Made by a program: the position numbers and the translations under genes | In this document: piece by piece, positions 21,670 to 30,328 of the stretch | Numbering within the stretch: position 1 is the stretch's first letter | Layout of the letters: every line of letters starts with the position of its first letter | NCBI GenBank assembly: GCA_026985055.1 | Contig: JALSQZ010000013.1 | Location: 124,001 to 188,000, forward strand | Source: Sedimenticola sp. | Lineage (GTDB): Bacteria > Pseudomonadota > Gammaproteobacteria > Chromatiales > Chromatiaceae | Length of the DNA stretch: 64,000 bases | Direction of reading: 5' to 3' | Notes under the pieces: model-generated | The model's database searches: none | Seen by the model: only the letters and a program-made list of their open reading frames with translations | What the model was told of the DNA's origin: nothing

Positions 21670-22043
21670 ACAGACCAAAGGCCATCCATCATGTGAGCAT
21701 GATTGTCGCCGACCGCCAGCGATCGAGGGATTTCTATGAAGGCATACTGGGTCTGGAAGTCAGCGAGCGTCCTGATCTGGGCTTTCCCGGTCTCTGGTTG
21801 CAAATCGGCGGGCAGCAGATTCACTTGCTGGAATTGCCCAATCCAGATCCTGTCGTCGGACGGCCGGAGCATGGGGGCAGGGACAGGCATCTGGCCATGA
21901 GCATTGGCGATGTGGAAGCTCTGGCGGCGCGTCTCGAAAGGGAAGGCATCGCCTTCAGTCGGAGCAAGTCCGGCAGACCGGCGCTGTTTTGCCGTGATCC
22001 GGATGGCAATGCTCTGGAGTTCATCGGGGAAGACCGGACATGA
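21666..22043 (+). CDS. VOC (glyoxalase/bleomycin-resistance) family protein
   Basis: The 125-residue protein has the VOC pattern: IHHVSMIVADRQRSRDFYEGILGL, then QIHLLELPNPD, RHLAMSIGDVEAL and CRDPDGNALEFI. His and Glu metal ligands are at the expected places (HHVS, LLEL, RHLA, EFIG). Substrate unknown. It is translationally coupled to its neighbours at both ends. Confidence 0.9.
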   Translation: MNRPKAIHHVSMIVADRQRSRDFYEGILGLEVSERPDLGFPGLWLQIGGQQIHLLELPNPDPVVGRPEHGGRDRHLAMSIGDVEALAARLEREGIAFSRSKSGRPALFCRDPDGNALEFIGEDRT

Positions 22044-23848
22044 AGCGAATAATGAAATGGGCCGCAGGTCTTTCCCTGGTGGTTGTTCTGGTCGCCCTGA
22101 TCCTGATCATCCAGGCAGTCTATTTTCGGCCCGTCAGCATCCGTGTGTTCTATGAAAAACTTTTCATCCAGCGGGTACTGGAAGATCCGGAGCTGTTGAC
22201 CCAACTGGGTCTTCTGGAGCAGTTTGGGATTCACGGGCACAACGCTGAACTGACGGATGAATCGCCCGAAGCCACGGAAGCGGCGGCGCGCCGGCTGGAG
22301 AAGGAGCTTCAGGATTTGCATGCCTATGACCGATTTTCCCTGAGCGGCCAGGCAGCGCTTTCCTACGATGTGCTGGAATATTATCTGGAAACCGAGAAAG
22401 CCGGGTTGCCATTCCGTTATCACGATTACCCGGTGAATCAGATGTTCGGCATTCAGAGTCAGCTGCCCACCCTTATGACTACTTCACAACCTCTCGCTGA
22501 TGAGACAGATGCCGAAGACTATATCAGTCGTCTGGGAGGATTCAAACGCAAGTTCGAGCAGTTGTTGCGCAGTCTGAAGCTGCGTGAAGACAGAGGGCTG
22601 TTGCCACCGCGTTTCATGGTGGAAAAGGTGCTTGGGGAAATGCAGGCTTTTGTCGCCATGCCCGCCAGGGAGCATCTGCTGTATCGCAACCTTGTCCAGC
22701 ACCTTGCCAAAATGGACATGGATGAAGCAAGTCGTGCGCATTTGCTGGAGCGGGCGGAAATGCAGTTGCGGGACAGTGTATATCCGGCCTATCACAGCCT
22801 CATCGCCTATTTCAGGCATCTGAACAGCCTGCCGTTGCAGAACAACGGTGTCTGGGCCTTGCCTGATGGGGACGCCTATTATCAGTGGAAGATCCGTGCA
22901 GCCACGACCACGGACATGAGCGCGGATGAAATCCACAGCCTTGGACTTTCGGAAGTGGCTAGAATCGAAGCCGAGATGGACAGGTTGTTGCGCGGCCAGG
23001 GCTATACACAGGGTAGTGTCGGTGAGCGTATGAAGCAGCTTTCTAAGGAAGCACGTTTCCTCTATCCTGATTCCGATGAAGGCCGCCGACAGGTGCTGGA
23101 GGACTACCAGCGGATCATCGATGATATCGACCGGCGGCTGGACGGCAGTTTCAATATCCGGCCCCGTTCCGGCGTAGTGGTAAAACGAATCCCTGTGTTC
23201 AAGGAAAAGACCTCGGCCGGCGCCTATTATGACGCGCCCCCCATGGATGGCAGCCGCCCCGGAACCTTTTATGCCAACCTGCATGAGATGTCGGCGATAC
23301 GCAAGTGGGCCATGCCCACCCTGGCGTATCACGAGGCCATACCCGGCCACCATTTCCAGGTCGCCATTGCCCGGGAACTGAAAGGCTTGCCGACCTTCCG
23401 GAAAATATTGCCTTTTACTGCCTATGTAGAAGGCTGGGCTCTGTACGCGGAGCGCCTGGCCAGGGAAATCGGCATGGAGGAAGATCCCTACGATGATCTG
23501 GGACGTTTGCAGGCGGAAATGTTTCGTGCCGTGCGCCTGGTGGTGGATACCGGGTTACATGCCAAACGCTGGACCCGTGAACAGGCGATTGCCTACATGA
23601 AGGACAAGACCGGCATGCCGGAAAGCGACGTGGTGGCCGAGATCGAGCGTTATCTGGTCATGCCGGGGCAGGCGCTGGCCTACAAGATTGGCATGATACG
23701 GATTCTGGAACTGCGTCAGAAAGCCCGCTCAAGTCTGGGAGAGCGCTTTGATATTCGCCAGTTTCATGATGTGATTCTCAAAAATGGCGCCTTGCCCCTG
23801 CCGTTGCTGGAACAGCAGGTGGATGCGTATATCAGGGACGCGCTTTGA
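22040..23848 (+). CDS. DUF885 family metallopeptidase-like protein
   Basis: The 602-residue protein has one N-terminal membrane segment (about 7-27) and a large DUF885 domain. The zinc motif HEAIPGHH is at 431-438, with a second conserved EGWALYAE at 464-471 giving the third ligand. It is therefore probably a membrane-anchored zinc peptidase facing the periplasm; no substrate is known. Its end is followed by a strong hairpin. Confidence 0.88.
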   Translation: MKRIMKWAAGLSLVVVLVALILIIQAVYFRPVSIRVFYEKLFIQRVLEDPELLTQLGLLEQFGIHGHNAELTDESPEATEAAARRLEKELQDLHAYDRFSLSGQAALSYDVLEYYLETEKAGLPFRYHDYPVNQMFGIQSQLPTLMTTSQPLADETDAEDYISRLGGFKRKFEQLLRSLKLREDRGLLPPRFMVEKVLGEMQAFVAMPAREHLLYRNLVQHLAKMDMDEASRAHLLERAEMQLRDSVYPAYHSLIAYFRHLNSLPLQNNGVWALPDGDAYYQWKIRAATTTDMSADEIHSLGLSEVARIEAEMDRLLRGQGYTQGSVGERMKQLSKEARFLYPDSDEGRRQVLEDYQRIIDDIDRRLDGSFNIRPRSGVVVKRIPVFKEKTSAGAYYDAPPMDGSRPGTFYANLHEMSAIRKWAMPTLAYHEAIPGHHFQVAIARELKGLPTFRKILPFTAYVEGWALYAERLAREIGMEEDPYDDLGRLQAEMFRAVRLVVDTGLHAKRWTREQAIAYMKDKTGMPESDVVAEIERYLVMPGQALAYKIGMIRILELRQKARSSLGERFDIRQFHDVILKNGALPLPLLEQQVDAYIRDAL

Positions 23849-23854
23849 CAGGAT

Positions 23855-23886
23855 GTTGAAAAAGTCTTTTCCTGGACTTTTTCAAC
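23855..23886. terminator. Bidirectional hairpin between convergent genes
   Basis: GTTGAAAAAGTC and GACTTTTTCAAC form a perfect 12-bp stem with an 8-base loop. A- and T-runs inside the stem make it work in either direction. It is followed at once by GGAACCGGAAAA, one arm of the hairpin seen at 26054 and 37757, so it belongs to a small recurring hairpin family. Confidence 0.7.
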
Positions 23887-23918
23887 CCCGGAACCGGAAA
23901 ATGCGATCTCCCGGCTCC

Positions 23919-24944
23919 TCATTCTGATGGCTTCGATGCCGGATTTTGCGGAATAGCCGGAGACTCCTGGAAATAGTAGTCGTAGTTCTTGTGCAGATAA
24001 TTGGTGAATTTCCAGGCTTCGCTGTAGGAAAGGCCGTTGTTCTTTGGCAGGATCACCTTGATGTACAGGCCATCGGGCTGTTCTGCTTTCAGGCGCGCCA
24101 GGGCCTGGTCGAGCTTGTTGCGTGAAGTCGCCTTGAATTCGCCTTTACTCGCATCCCGCCATTCGATATGGCGCTTGCCGTTCTTCTTGAAATAGCGCAC
24201 CTCGACCAGATGTCGTCCCTTGGCTGTGCGGGCGGGACGCACCAGTTTGTCATAACGCACTTTCAGGTTGTCATACTCGTCCGCCAGCACCAGGTATTTC
24301 TCTTCGACCGTCTGGCGCTGTTGCCGTGACCGGGCCAGTTCCTGATCCTGGCTTTCCAGCCTGGCCTTGAGCATGGCGATCTGCAGGTTCTGACGATCCA
24401 GTTGTTCCTTGAGATTCGCGTATTGCTGTTGCAGGTCAGCCAGTTCACGACGGGACAGGGTTTCCTGCTTTCTTGCTTCAGCGGCGGTTTTCTCCGCGGA
24501 TTGCTTGTCCTGCTTGAGCTGTGCTGCCTGCTGCGCAAGTTGGTTGCGTTCTTCCAGCAGGTTTTTCAGGCGGGTGTCGCGATCGGCAATGGCCTGGGCG
24601 CGTACGCTGTTTTGCTCCTGAAGGCGCATGACCTGAAGCTGGAGTTCGCTGATGCGCCTGTCAGCGGCGTCCAGTTGTTCAAGGGCCGTGTTCAGCTGGG
24701 TCGCCAGGCTTTCCTTTTCTTCCCCGGTGGAGCGCGCCAGTTCCATCGCCTGCCGTTCGGCTTCTACCGTGGCGCGGATTTCCTTGACCAGTTCCATGTT
24801 GCGCAGCAATACCACGACCATGGAAATGAGGAAAATCATCATGATCACGGTCATGACATCAGTAAAAGTGGGCCAGAAACTTTCGTTGCCCTGCGCGTCC
24901 CGGCGGTTCAGGCGCAGATCGATGAAGCTGCCGCTGTTTTTCAT
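23919..24944 (-). CDS. MotB/ZorB-like channel partner with long coiled coil
   Basis: The 341-residue protein begins with a cytoplasmic stub, then FWPTFTDVMTVIMMIFLI, the MotB/ExbD-type entry with Asp29 at the start of a single TM (about 30-47). Residues 51-236 form a long heptad-like, Gln/Glu-rich coiled coil. Residues 241-325 form a compact basic/aromatic domain that is not the OmpA-type peptidoglycan-binding domain of MotB or ZorB. It is coupled by ATGA to the TolQ/MotA-like gene, so the two should form an ion-driven complex of unknown purpose. Confidence 0.82.
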   Translation of the reverse strand: MKNSGSFIDLRLNRRDAQGNESFWPTFTDVMTVIMMIFLISMVVVLLRNMELVKEIRATVEAERQAMELARSTGEEKESLATQLNTALEQLDAADRRISELQLQVMRLQEQNSVRAQAIADRDTRLKNLLEERNQLAQQAAQLKQDKQSAEKTAAEARKQETLSRRELADLQQQYANLKEQLDRQNLQIAMLKARLESQDQELARSRQQRQTVEEKYLVLADEYDNLKVRYDKLVRPARTAKGRHLVEVRYFKKNGKRHIEWRDASKGEFKATSRNKLDQALARLKAEQPDGLYIKVILPKNNGLSYSEAWKFTNYLHKNYDYYFQESPAIPQNPASKPSE

Positions 24945-25873
24945 TCGTCCTCTTCCGGCAAGCGGAATCCCTTGCGCAGGAGTTCGATCATCACATCCAT
25001 TTTTTCCCGCTCACCCAGTGCCTGGTTCTGGTATTCGTCCACCGCATCGAGCAGGCGGGTTTCGGCGCGAGCCACGACTTTCTGCGATTCCTGCATCTGT
25101 CTCACCAGGGATTGCAGTGAGCGCACCAGCCCGGTGAATTCGTACAGGGTGGTGTCCTGTTCCACCACGAACAGGGGCGCCAGATAGGTAGTGGTGACCT
25201 GTTCCACGGCGCTGAGCAAATTGGTCTGGGCGTCAGTGAGCTTGAGATAGAAATAGCCGAAAAACAGATAGCATACGATTGCCGTGATGGTGGTGGAAAG
25301 GGCTGTGGACATGCCGTGGATCACCAATCCCATGCCTTCCACATCGACGGCGTGTTCCAGCAGATCGGAAGCTCCGAGCAATGCCAGGGAAAGCGATACG
25401 ATGGTGCCGAACACGCCAGTTAGGATAAGTACATTGCTGATGTATTTGGGAAAACTGGTACGGGTGCTTTCGCTGGCCAGCAGGGTGGCCGCCAGCGCCC
25501 CCTGGTTGATGGGCGTGCTGCTTGCGTGCAGGCGCTCCATCACCCGATAGCGGCTCGCGATGATGCTCCCGGCGGGCACCTGATAGAGTGGATCTTCCAC
25601 TTCATTTTCCTGATTGCGGATGAAGCGCGCGGTCGCTTTTTCCTCCCGTCCATAGGAAAGAAAGATGGCAATCATGCGCAGCAGACCCAGTACGAACAGG
25701 ATGACGATGGCGCCATTGATGATCCAGCCTGTGGCAGTCAGTTGGTCACGAAAATATACAGTGGCGACCAGGTCGTATTTCCAGATGCTGATTCCGATGA
25801 TGACCAGGGCCACCAGAAACATGAGCAACAGGGTATTGCGGCTGAAATGACTGCGGAATGTAATGATCTGCAA
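24941..25873 (-). CDS. MotA/TolQ/ExbB-type proton channel family protein
   Basis: The 310-residue protein has four membrane segments (about 12-31, 50-72, 146-167, 185-210). The TolQ/ExbB signature is in TM3-TM4: ILTGVFGTIVSLSLALLG and HGMSTALSTTITAIV. A cytoplasmic loop of about 70 residues lies between TM2 and TM3, and a roughly 95-residue helical tail follows TM4. It pairs with the downstream gene carrying the MotB-like aspartate. No TonB, Pal, flagellar or defence gene is adjacent, so the function is unassigned. Confidence 0.83.
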   Translation of the reverse strand: MQIITFRSHFSRNTLLLMFLVALVIIGISIWKYDLVATVYFRDQLTATGWIINGAIVILFVLGLLRMIAIFLSYGREEKATARFIRNQENEVEDPLYQVPAGSIIASRYRVMERLHASSTPINQGALAATLLASESTRTSFPKYISNVLILTGVFGTIVSLSLALLGASDLLEHAVDVEGMGLVIHGMSTALSTTITAIVCYLFFGYFYLKLTDAQTNLLSAVEQVTTTYLAPLFVVEQDTTLYEFTGLVRSLQSLVRQMQESQKVVARAETRLLDAVDEYQNQALGEREKMDVMIELLRKGFRLPEEDE

Positions 25874-26024
25874 CGGAATGCCCCTCCGGCAAGAAATTGT
25901 GACTACTGTCTTACATGATCCTTCATTGGCTGTGGTTCTTCAATGCCCGCTTTTTCGTGCCTGGGGATTTTTCGTTTGTGTATTCCTGCTTGACCTGGAG
26001 CTGACTCCAGGGTTTATGCTTGGG

Positions 26025-26078
26025 CATGTTGAAAAAGTCTTGTTCAACATGCCAACCGGAAAAGCCTGTTTTCCGGTT
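26025..26078. repeat. Double hairpin in the divergent promoter region
   Basis: Two hairpins lie in tandem: CATGTTGAA/TTCAACATG (26025-26051) and AACCGGAAAA/TTTTCCGGTT (26054-26078, perfect 10 bp). The same two motifs occur after the DUF885 gene (23855-23917), and the second recurs after the alkaline phosphatase gene (37757-37786). Here the pair sits between divergent genes, so it is unlikely to be only a terminator. Confidence 0.65.
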
Positions 26079-26125
26079 CCTTCTTTTTCAGTGGCCAGTC
26101 AAGCCGGATTGTGAGGAGATGAGCA

Positions 26126-26401
26126 ATGACCAAGATCGAGGTAGAGGTGTTTGCCGCGCCGGGCTGCGGCAAGTGCGGCAAGGCCAGGCAGGTGCTCAAG
26201 CGCATCGTGGAAGAGTGGCCGGATGAGCGCATTCGCTGGCGCGAGGTGAACATTCTCGACGAACTGGATTATGCGGTGCAGCTGGGAGTCTTGTCCACGC
26301 CTGCGATTGCCATCGATGGTGAACTGCTGTTCACCGCCTTGCCCTCGGAAAAACGCCTGCGCCAGGCGCTGCAGGAATATCTGGAGGAGATGGAATCATG
26401 A
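26126..26401 (+). CDS. Small thioredoxin-like protein
   Basis: The 91-residue thioredoxin-fold protein has a CGKC redox motif in FAAPGCGKCGKARQ and the cis-proline in LSTPAIAIDGELLF. It lacks a signal peptide, so it is cytoplasmic. It overlaps the following CcdA-like gene (ATGA) and probably supplies electrons to it. GAGGAG just upstream supports the start. Confidence 0.9.
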   Translation: MTKIEVEVFAAPGCGKCGKARQVLKRIVEEWPDERIRWREVNILDELDYAVQLGVLSTPAIAIDGELLFTALPSEKRLRQALQEYLEEMES

Positions 26402-27702
26402 TTCCCGTGTTGTTTGCCAGCGCTTTCCTGTTGGGGCTGCTGGCATTTTTCGAACCCTGTACCATTGCCACCCATACCTTGTATTCCGCCCAGTTGCACA
26501 GGGGAAAGAGGGCTGCCTGCTGTCAGGGATTGCTGGCGCTGTGGCTGAGTCGCAGTTTGCTGCTCATGGGGCTGATGGTTCTCGCGGTGCTGATATTCCC
26601 GAGACCGGATTGGGGCGTCTGGCTGCCTGGTATCGCCCTGTTGCTCATGGCCGCCCTGTATCTGTTGTCCCGCGCAACTTATGTTCCCGTTCCTCATCTG
26701 GAATTTTTTCGTCTGATACCTGGTGGACAGCGTTTGCCGTATTCCCTGCGCCTGGGACTGACGCTGCCCGCTTGCACCTTGCCTCTGGTCATTGTGCTGG
26801 GTGGGCTGGTGGTGAGTCTGGATTCCGTCGTCTTTGCCGCCCTGGCTGGCCTGGTTTTCGGCACCATGTTCAGCATGCCGATGATTGTGGCGGCGAGCCG
26901 GGGAATGGACAGGCGCAAGCGGCAACTGTTTGCCCTGTTTGCCACTCACGCGCCCTGGATAACCGCGCTGCTACTGGCTGGCGCCGCGCTTTATCTGTTG
27001 TCGCCGGAATGGAATTTGGGAGTGACACGGATGGAAGAGCATCTTCAACAAGCCAGTCTGGCAGGACTGGGGCTGAGTTTTCTGGCGGGATTGCTGTTCA
27101 GTTTCAATCCGGTATCCTTCGCCGCCATTCCCGTGGTGCTTGCCTATGTCACTCGCGCCCGTGAGGAAAAGCGCGCCCTGTACATGGGAGCCGCCTTTGT
27201 TCTTGGGATGCTGCTCACTCATGTGGTGCTGGGTGTCGGGGCAGCCCTGGGGGGAGAATGGGTGAAGGAAATCATGGGACGGGCCTGGGGCTTGTTGCTC
27301 GGGCCGGTGCTGATATTTCTCGGGCTGATATGGGCAGGCTGGCTGAATGTGCGCATGCCCTGGTTTTCCATGCGCGCACGCCGGGTGAGTGGCCTCTGGG
27401 GCGCTTTTGTTCTCGCGATACCTTTTTCCATAGCCATCTGTCCGTTTTGCACGCCAGCGCTGCTGGTTACGCTGACTGCCAGCGCGGCCATTGGCTCGGT
27501 TCTCTTTGGCGGCCTGTTGTTGCTCGCATTTGCCCTGGGGCGTAGCATTCCCCTGTTGCTCGGCGCATGGAGCATGGGCAAGCTGGAATCCCTGAAAGGC
27601 TTTTCCCGCCATCAGCGCAAGCTGGAAGTTACCGCAGGCATCACGCTCATCCTTACCGGACTGTATCTGCTCAATGAGTATTTCCTCATCATCGAAATCT
27701 GA
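26398..27702 (+). CDS. Tandem CcdA/DsbD-like membrane protein
   Basis: The 434-residue protein is two six-TM CcdA-like halves. Half one has FFEPC21 and LTLPAC126, close to the two CcdA cysteine motifs. Half two has FNPVS (cysteine lost) where the first motif belongs and ICPFC (C348, C351) at the second. CcdA proteins move electrons from cytoplasmic thioredoxin across the membrane, which fits the overlapping thioredoxin-like gene. The duplication with uneven cysteine retention is unusual. The MerR gene 7 bases downstream suggests a metal or redox response. Confidence 0.82.
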   Translation: MIPVLFASAFLLGLLAFFEPCTIATHTLYSAQLHRGKRAACCQGLLALWLSRSLLLMGLMVLAVLIFPRPDWGVWLPGIALLLMAALYLLSRATYVPVPHLEFFRLIPGGQRLPYSLRLGLTLPACTLPLVIVLGGLVVSLDSVVFAALAGLVFGTMFSMPMIVAASRGMDRRKRQLFALFATHAPWITALLLAGAALYLLSPEWNLGVTRMEEHLQQASLAGLGLSFLAGLLFSFNPVSFAAIPVVLAYVTRAREEKRALYMGAAFVLGMLLTHVVLGVGAALGGEWVKEIMGRAWGLLLGPVLIFLGLIWAGWLNVRMPWFSMRARRVSGLWGAFVLAIPFSIAICPFCTPALLVTLTASAAIGSVLFGGLLLLAFALGRSIPLLLGAWSMGKLESLKGFSRHQRKLEVTAGITLILTGLYLLNEYFLIIEI

Positions 27703-27709
27703 GCCACGC

Positions 27710-28105
27710 ATGCGTATTGGTGAAGTTGCCCGGGAAACCGGATTGAGTGTGGATACGCTGCGCTATTATGAAAAAATCGGCTTGCTGGAAGCACCGCGAA
27801 CCACAGCCGGCATCCGCGTCTATGGCCGCAAAGAGTTGTCTGCTCTGCATTTCATTCAGCGCGCCAAGTCCATGAACTTCAGCCTGGAAGAGATTGCCAG
27901 TCTGCTGGAAATGCGCGCCGACCCGCAAAATGCGCGGGATGATGTGCGTGCGCTCACTCATCGCAAGCTCAAGGAAACAGAGCGGCAACTGGAACAGCTG
28001 AGAAGCCTGCGCAATGAACTCACCCTGCTGGTGAATCTGTGCCGCGGCGCCGGCGATGGCTGCCCCATCATCGAGGATCTGGAAAAAGACTCTTCAGAGT
28101 CCTGA
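27710..28105 (+). CDS. MerR family regulator, probably metal-responsive
   Basis: The 131-residue protein has the MerR helix-turn-helix (MRIGEVARETGLSVDTLRYYEKIGL), the dimer coiled coil and a C-terminal metal-loop-like C-x6-C (CRGAGDGC, then PIIEDL) as in CueR-type proteins. The residue matching the divalent-metal cysteine of ZntR is not Cys, which favours a monovalent ion such as Cu(I); this is inference. Its 3' end overlaps the convergent transferase gene by 38 bases. Confidence 0.87.
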   Translation: MRIGEVARETGLSVDTLRYYEKIGLLEAPRTTAGIRVYGRKELSALHFIQRAKSMNFSLEEIASLLEMRADPQNARDDVRALTHRKLKETERQLEQLRSLRNELTLLVNLCRGAGDGCPIIEDLEKDSSES

Positions 28106-28703
28106 TTTGGCGAAAACGGAGCAGATCTTCCTCCCGATCCAGGTCGTGTAGCAGGCGCAGTTCCTGGCAAGTCCAGCCCAATTCACGGATACGCGCTCGG
28201 GTGAGCTGCGCCACCTGGTTGCCGCCCCAGGGAATGTCGCAAAACAGTTGCGGAGCGGCTTGTTTCAACCCCAGCAGGTAATAGCCGCCGTCATGGGCGG
28301 GACCGAGTACGCAATCATGTTGTTCCAGTATGGCGCGGGCCTGGCGCAGGTCTTCTGCTGTCAGCTCCGGACAATCGGTGCCAATGAGGATGGCCTGGTC
28401 TGTGTCTTTCAGGGCGGATAGAAAAGCCTGCTGCATGCGTTGACCCAGATCAGCGCCCTGCTGAAGATGCAGATCCAGGGGAAAATCCTCGCGGCACTGA
28501 CGGAAGAAAGGGGTTTTGCTGTCCGGCGTGCAGTACAGGTTTACGCAGAACCCCTCTACCGAACAGGCGCTTGCCAGGGTGCGGCGGGTCAGCCGGGCAT
28601 GCAGGGTGGCCGCAGCTTTTTCTCCCAATGCCGGGATCAGGCGGGTCTTGGCCTGTCCCGGAACCGGATCGCGGGCGAATATCAGCAGTTTGCCCTGCTT
28701 CAC
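28068..28703 (-). CDS. TIGR04282-family arsenosugar biosynthesis transferase
   Basis: The 211-residue protein has a CofC-like nucleotidyl/glycosyltransferase fold: LLIFARDPVPGQAKTRLIPAL in pieces, LIGTDCPELTAEDL and LGPAHDGGYYLLGL. TIGR04282 members travel with TIGR04283 and a radical SAM/Cys-rich enzyme in arsenosugar loci, exactly the set here. The GTG at 28703 overlaps the previous stop (GTGA). The exact reaction has not been shown to my knowledge. Confidence 0.88.
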   Translation of the reverse strand: MKQGKLLIFARDPVPGQAKTRLIPALGEKAAATLHARLTRRTLASACSVEGFCVNLYCTPDSKTPFFRQCREDFPLDLHLQQGADLGQRMQQAFLSALKDTDQAILIGTDCPELTAEDLRQARAILEQHDCVLGPAHDGGYYLLGLKQAAPQLFCDIPWGGNQVAQLTRARIRELGWTCQELRLLHDLDREEDLLRFRQIRTLKSLFPDPR

Positions 28704-29362
28704 CGGTAGCGTTCCGCGAGTATCGAGGGATCCGCGCCCAGGGCATAGGCCAGGCGCAACCGCCACATGAGAAATACCGTGCGCCAGACGCCCCGCGTTT
28801 CCCAACGGCGGCTGGAAGTGACCAATGGCCCCGGCAGGCAAAGGGGCGGGCCATGTTGTTTCTTCAGCCGCTGGCTCAGATCGATGTCTTCCATGAGAGG
28901 AATGTCCGCGTAACCTCCAAGCTCGCGCAGTATTCCCCTGCGCACGAAAATTCCCTGGTCTCCGGTAGCGATGCCCGTCAGGCGGGATCGCCAGTTCATC
29001 AGGGTTGCGATGATGCCCAGGGAAGTGCCCTTGCCGGAAAGCCGCACGTCGAAGCGTCCCCAGGGGTGGCAGCTGTTTTCTATCAGGAGCGCCATGCTTT
29101 CTTCAGCCAGGGTATCCGCATGCAGGAACCAGACCCAGTCCCCCCGGGCGGATGCCAGCCCGGCGTTCATCTGCCGCGCTCGGCCGGCTGTTGTCTGAAT
29201 CAGCTTGTCCACCAGTGGCCGGGCCAGCGCCGGGGTGGCGTCGCTGCTGCCACCGTCCACCAGAATGATTTCGTGCCCCCGCTGGCGCAGGCGCTGCAAT
29301 GGCGCCAGGGTGGCGCTGATATTGTCCGCCTCGTTCAGGCAGGGAATGATGATGGAAATCAT
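28700..29362 (-). CDS. TIGR04283-family arsenosugar biosynthesis glycosyltransferase
   Basis: The 220-residue family 2 glycosyltransferase starts MISIIIPCLNEADNI and has VDGGSSDAT, FLHADT (DxD-like metal site) and GDQGIFVRR. This is the partner of TIGR04282 in arsenosugar clusters. It overlaps arsS by 4 bases. Acceptor and donor are inferred from context only. Confidence 0.9.
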   Translation of the reverse strand: MISIIIPCLNEADNISATLAPLQRLRQRGHEIILVDGGSSDATPALARPLVDKLIQTTAGRARQMNAGLASARGDWVWFLHADTLAEESMALLIENSCHPWGRFDVRLSGKGTSLGIIATLMNWRSRLTGIATGDQGIFVRRGILRELGGYADIPLMEDIDLSQRLKKQHGPPLCLPGPLVTSSRRWETRGVWRTVFLMWRLRLAYALGADPSILAERYR

Positions 29363-30321
29363 GCCTTCAGCGCGCCGCCGCAACTGCTTCCCTGACCGGC
29401 GGTACAGCCCCAGCAATGATCCGCGACCGCAATGGAATTCCCTTGCAGGTCATGATCCAGCAGATCCGCGATCCGGGCCGCGGGTTTTTCCGGCAGGGAC
29501 AAGGGCAGTTCCAGCATCTGGTTGAAATCGCAGTCATGGAGACGGCCTTGCCAATCCACACTCACCAGATGCCGGCACATGACGTTGTCCAGGTTGCTGT
29601 TCTGGTGTGCATTTCGCAGGGTTTGCATGTATTCCTGAAACTGGCCGCGGCTGATGAGCATGCTGCCAAAGCGTTTGATGGGCATATTGGCCAGGGTGAA
29701 CAGCCGGTTGAAAACGATACCCTGGTTTCCCAGACGTTTGCGATAGTCCGCTTCCAGCAAGGGCTGAGGCGGCGGCAGGCTGGGGCCGGCGGGATTGTAC
29801 ACGAGGTTCAGCACCAGTCCGCTGTCCGCCTGGCCATAACCCAGCGCGTTGAGTTTGCGCAGCCCGGCGATGCTTGCCTGGTACACGCCCTTGCCGCGCT
29901 GGGCATCCACGTTTTCCGGAACATAACAGGGCAGGGAGGCGATGATTTCCACCTGTTGCCCGGCCAGAAATTCCGCCAGGTCTTCCTGTCCGGGTTCTCC
30001 AAGGATGGTCAGATTGCAGCGGTCGATGACATGTGTTCCCAGGGCTGTTGCCTTTTCTACCAGATAGCGAAAACGGGGATGCAGTTCCGGCGCGCCTCCG
30101 GTAAGGTCCAGGTTTTCCAGATCGAGTTTCTGCAAAACCTGCAGCACGTCTTCGATGTTGCGGCTGTCCATCCGTTCGCTGCGTTTTGGGCCCGCGTTTA
30201 CATGGCAGTGCAGGCAACTTTGGTTGCAGCGGTAGCCCAGATTCACCTGCAGGGTGGTGAGGCTGCCGCGGCTGATCCGGGGAAAGCGGCTGTGCCGCAG
30301 CAGGGGCAGGGTGGCGTGCAT
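29359..30321 (-). CDS. arsS: Arsenosugar biosynthesis radical SAM enzyme ArsS
   Basis: The 320-residue radical SAM protein has the cluster motif C32-x3-C36-x2-C39 in LGYRCNQSCLHCHVNAG and a C-terminal Cys-rich segment (CRHLVSVDWQGRLHDCDFN, then HCWGCTAGQGSSC) matching the radical SAM/Cys-rich family. In the known pathway ArsS joins a 5'-deoxyadenosyl group to the methylated arsenic made by ArsM. The ATG at 30321 lies 8 bases after arsM. No in-frame UGA for selenocysteine is present. Confidence 0.91.
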   Translation of the reverse strand: MHATLPLLRHSRFPRISRGSLTTLQVNLGYRCNQSCLHCHVNAGPKRSERMDSRNIEDVLQVLQKLDLENLDLTGGAPELHPRFRYLVEKATALGTHVIDRCNLTILGEPGQEDLAEFLAGQQVEIIASLPCYVPENVDAQRGKGVYQASIAGLRKLNALGYGQADSGLVLNLVYNPAGPSLPPPQPLLEADYRKRLGNQGIVFNRLFTLANMPIKRFGSMLISRGQFQEYMQTLRNAHQNSNLDNVMCRHLVSVDWQGRLHDCDFNQMLELPLSLPEKPAARIADLLDHDLQGNSIAVADHCWGCTAGQGSSCGGALKA

Positions 30322-30328
30322 GGCGGCT

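Noticed and set aside
23919..25873. Zorya-type antiphage system
   Set aside because: The channel pair is ZorA/ZorB-like only in general. The partner lacks the OmpA domain, and no ZorC, ZorD or ZorE effector gene is adjacent.
29359..29420. Possible selenocysteine in the ArsS Cys-rich tail
   Set aside because: Some members of the family use selenocysteine there, but here the codons are ordinary Cys codons and no in-frame UGA precedes the real stop.
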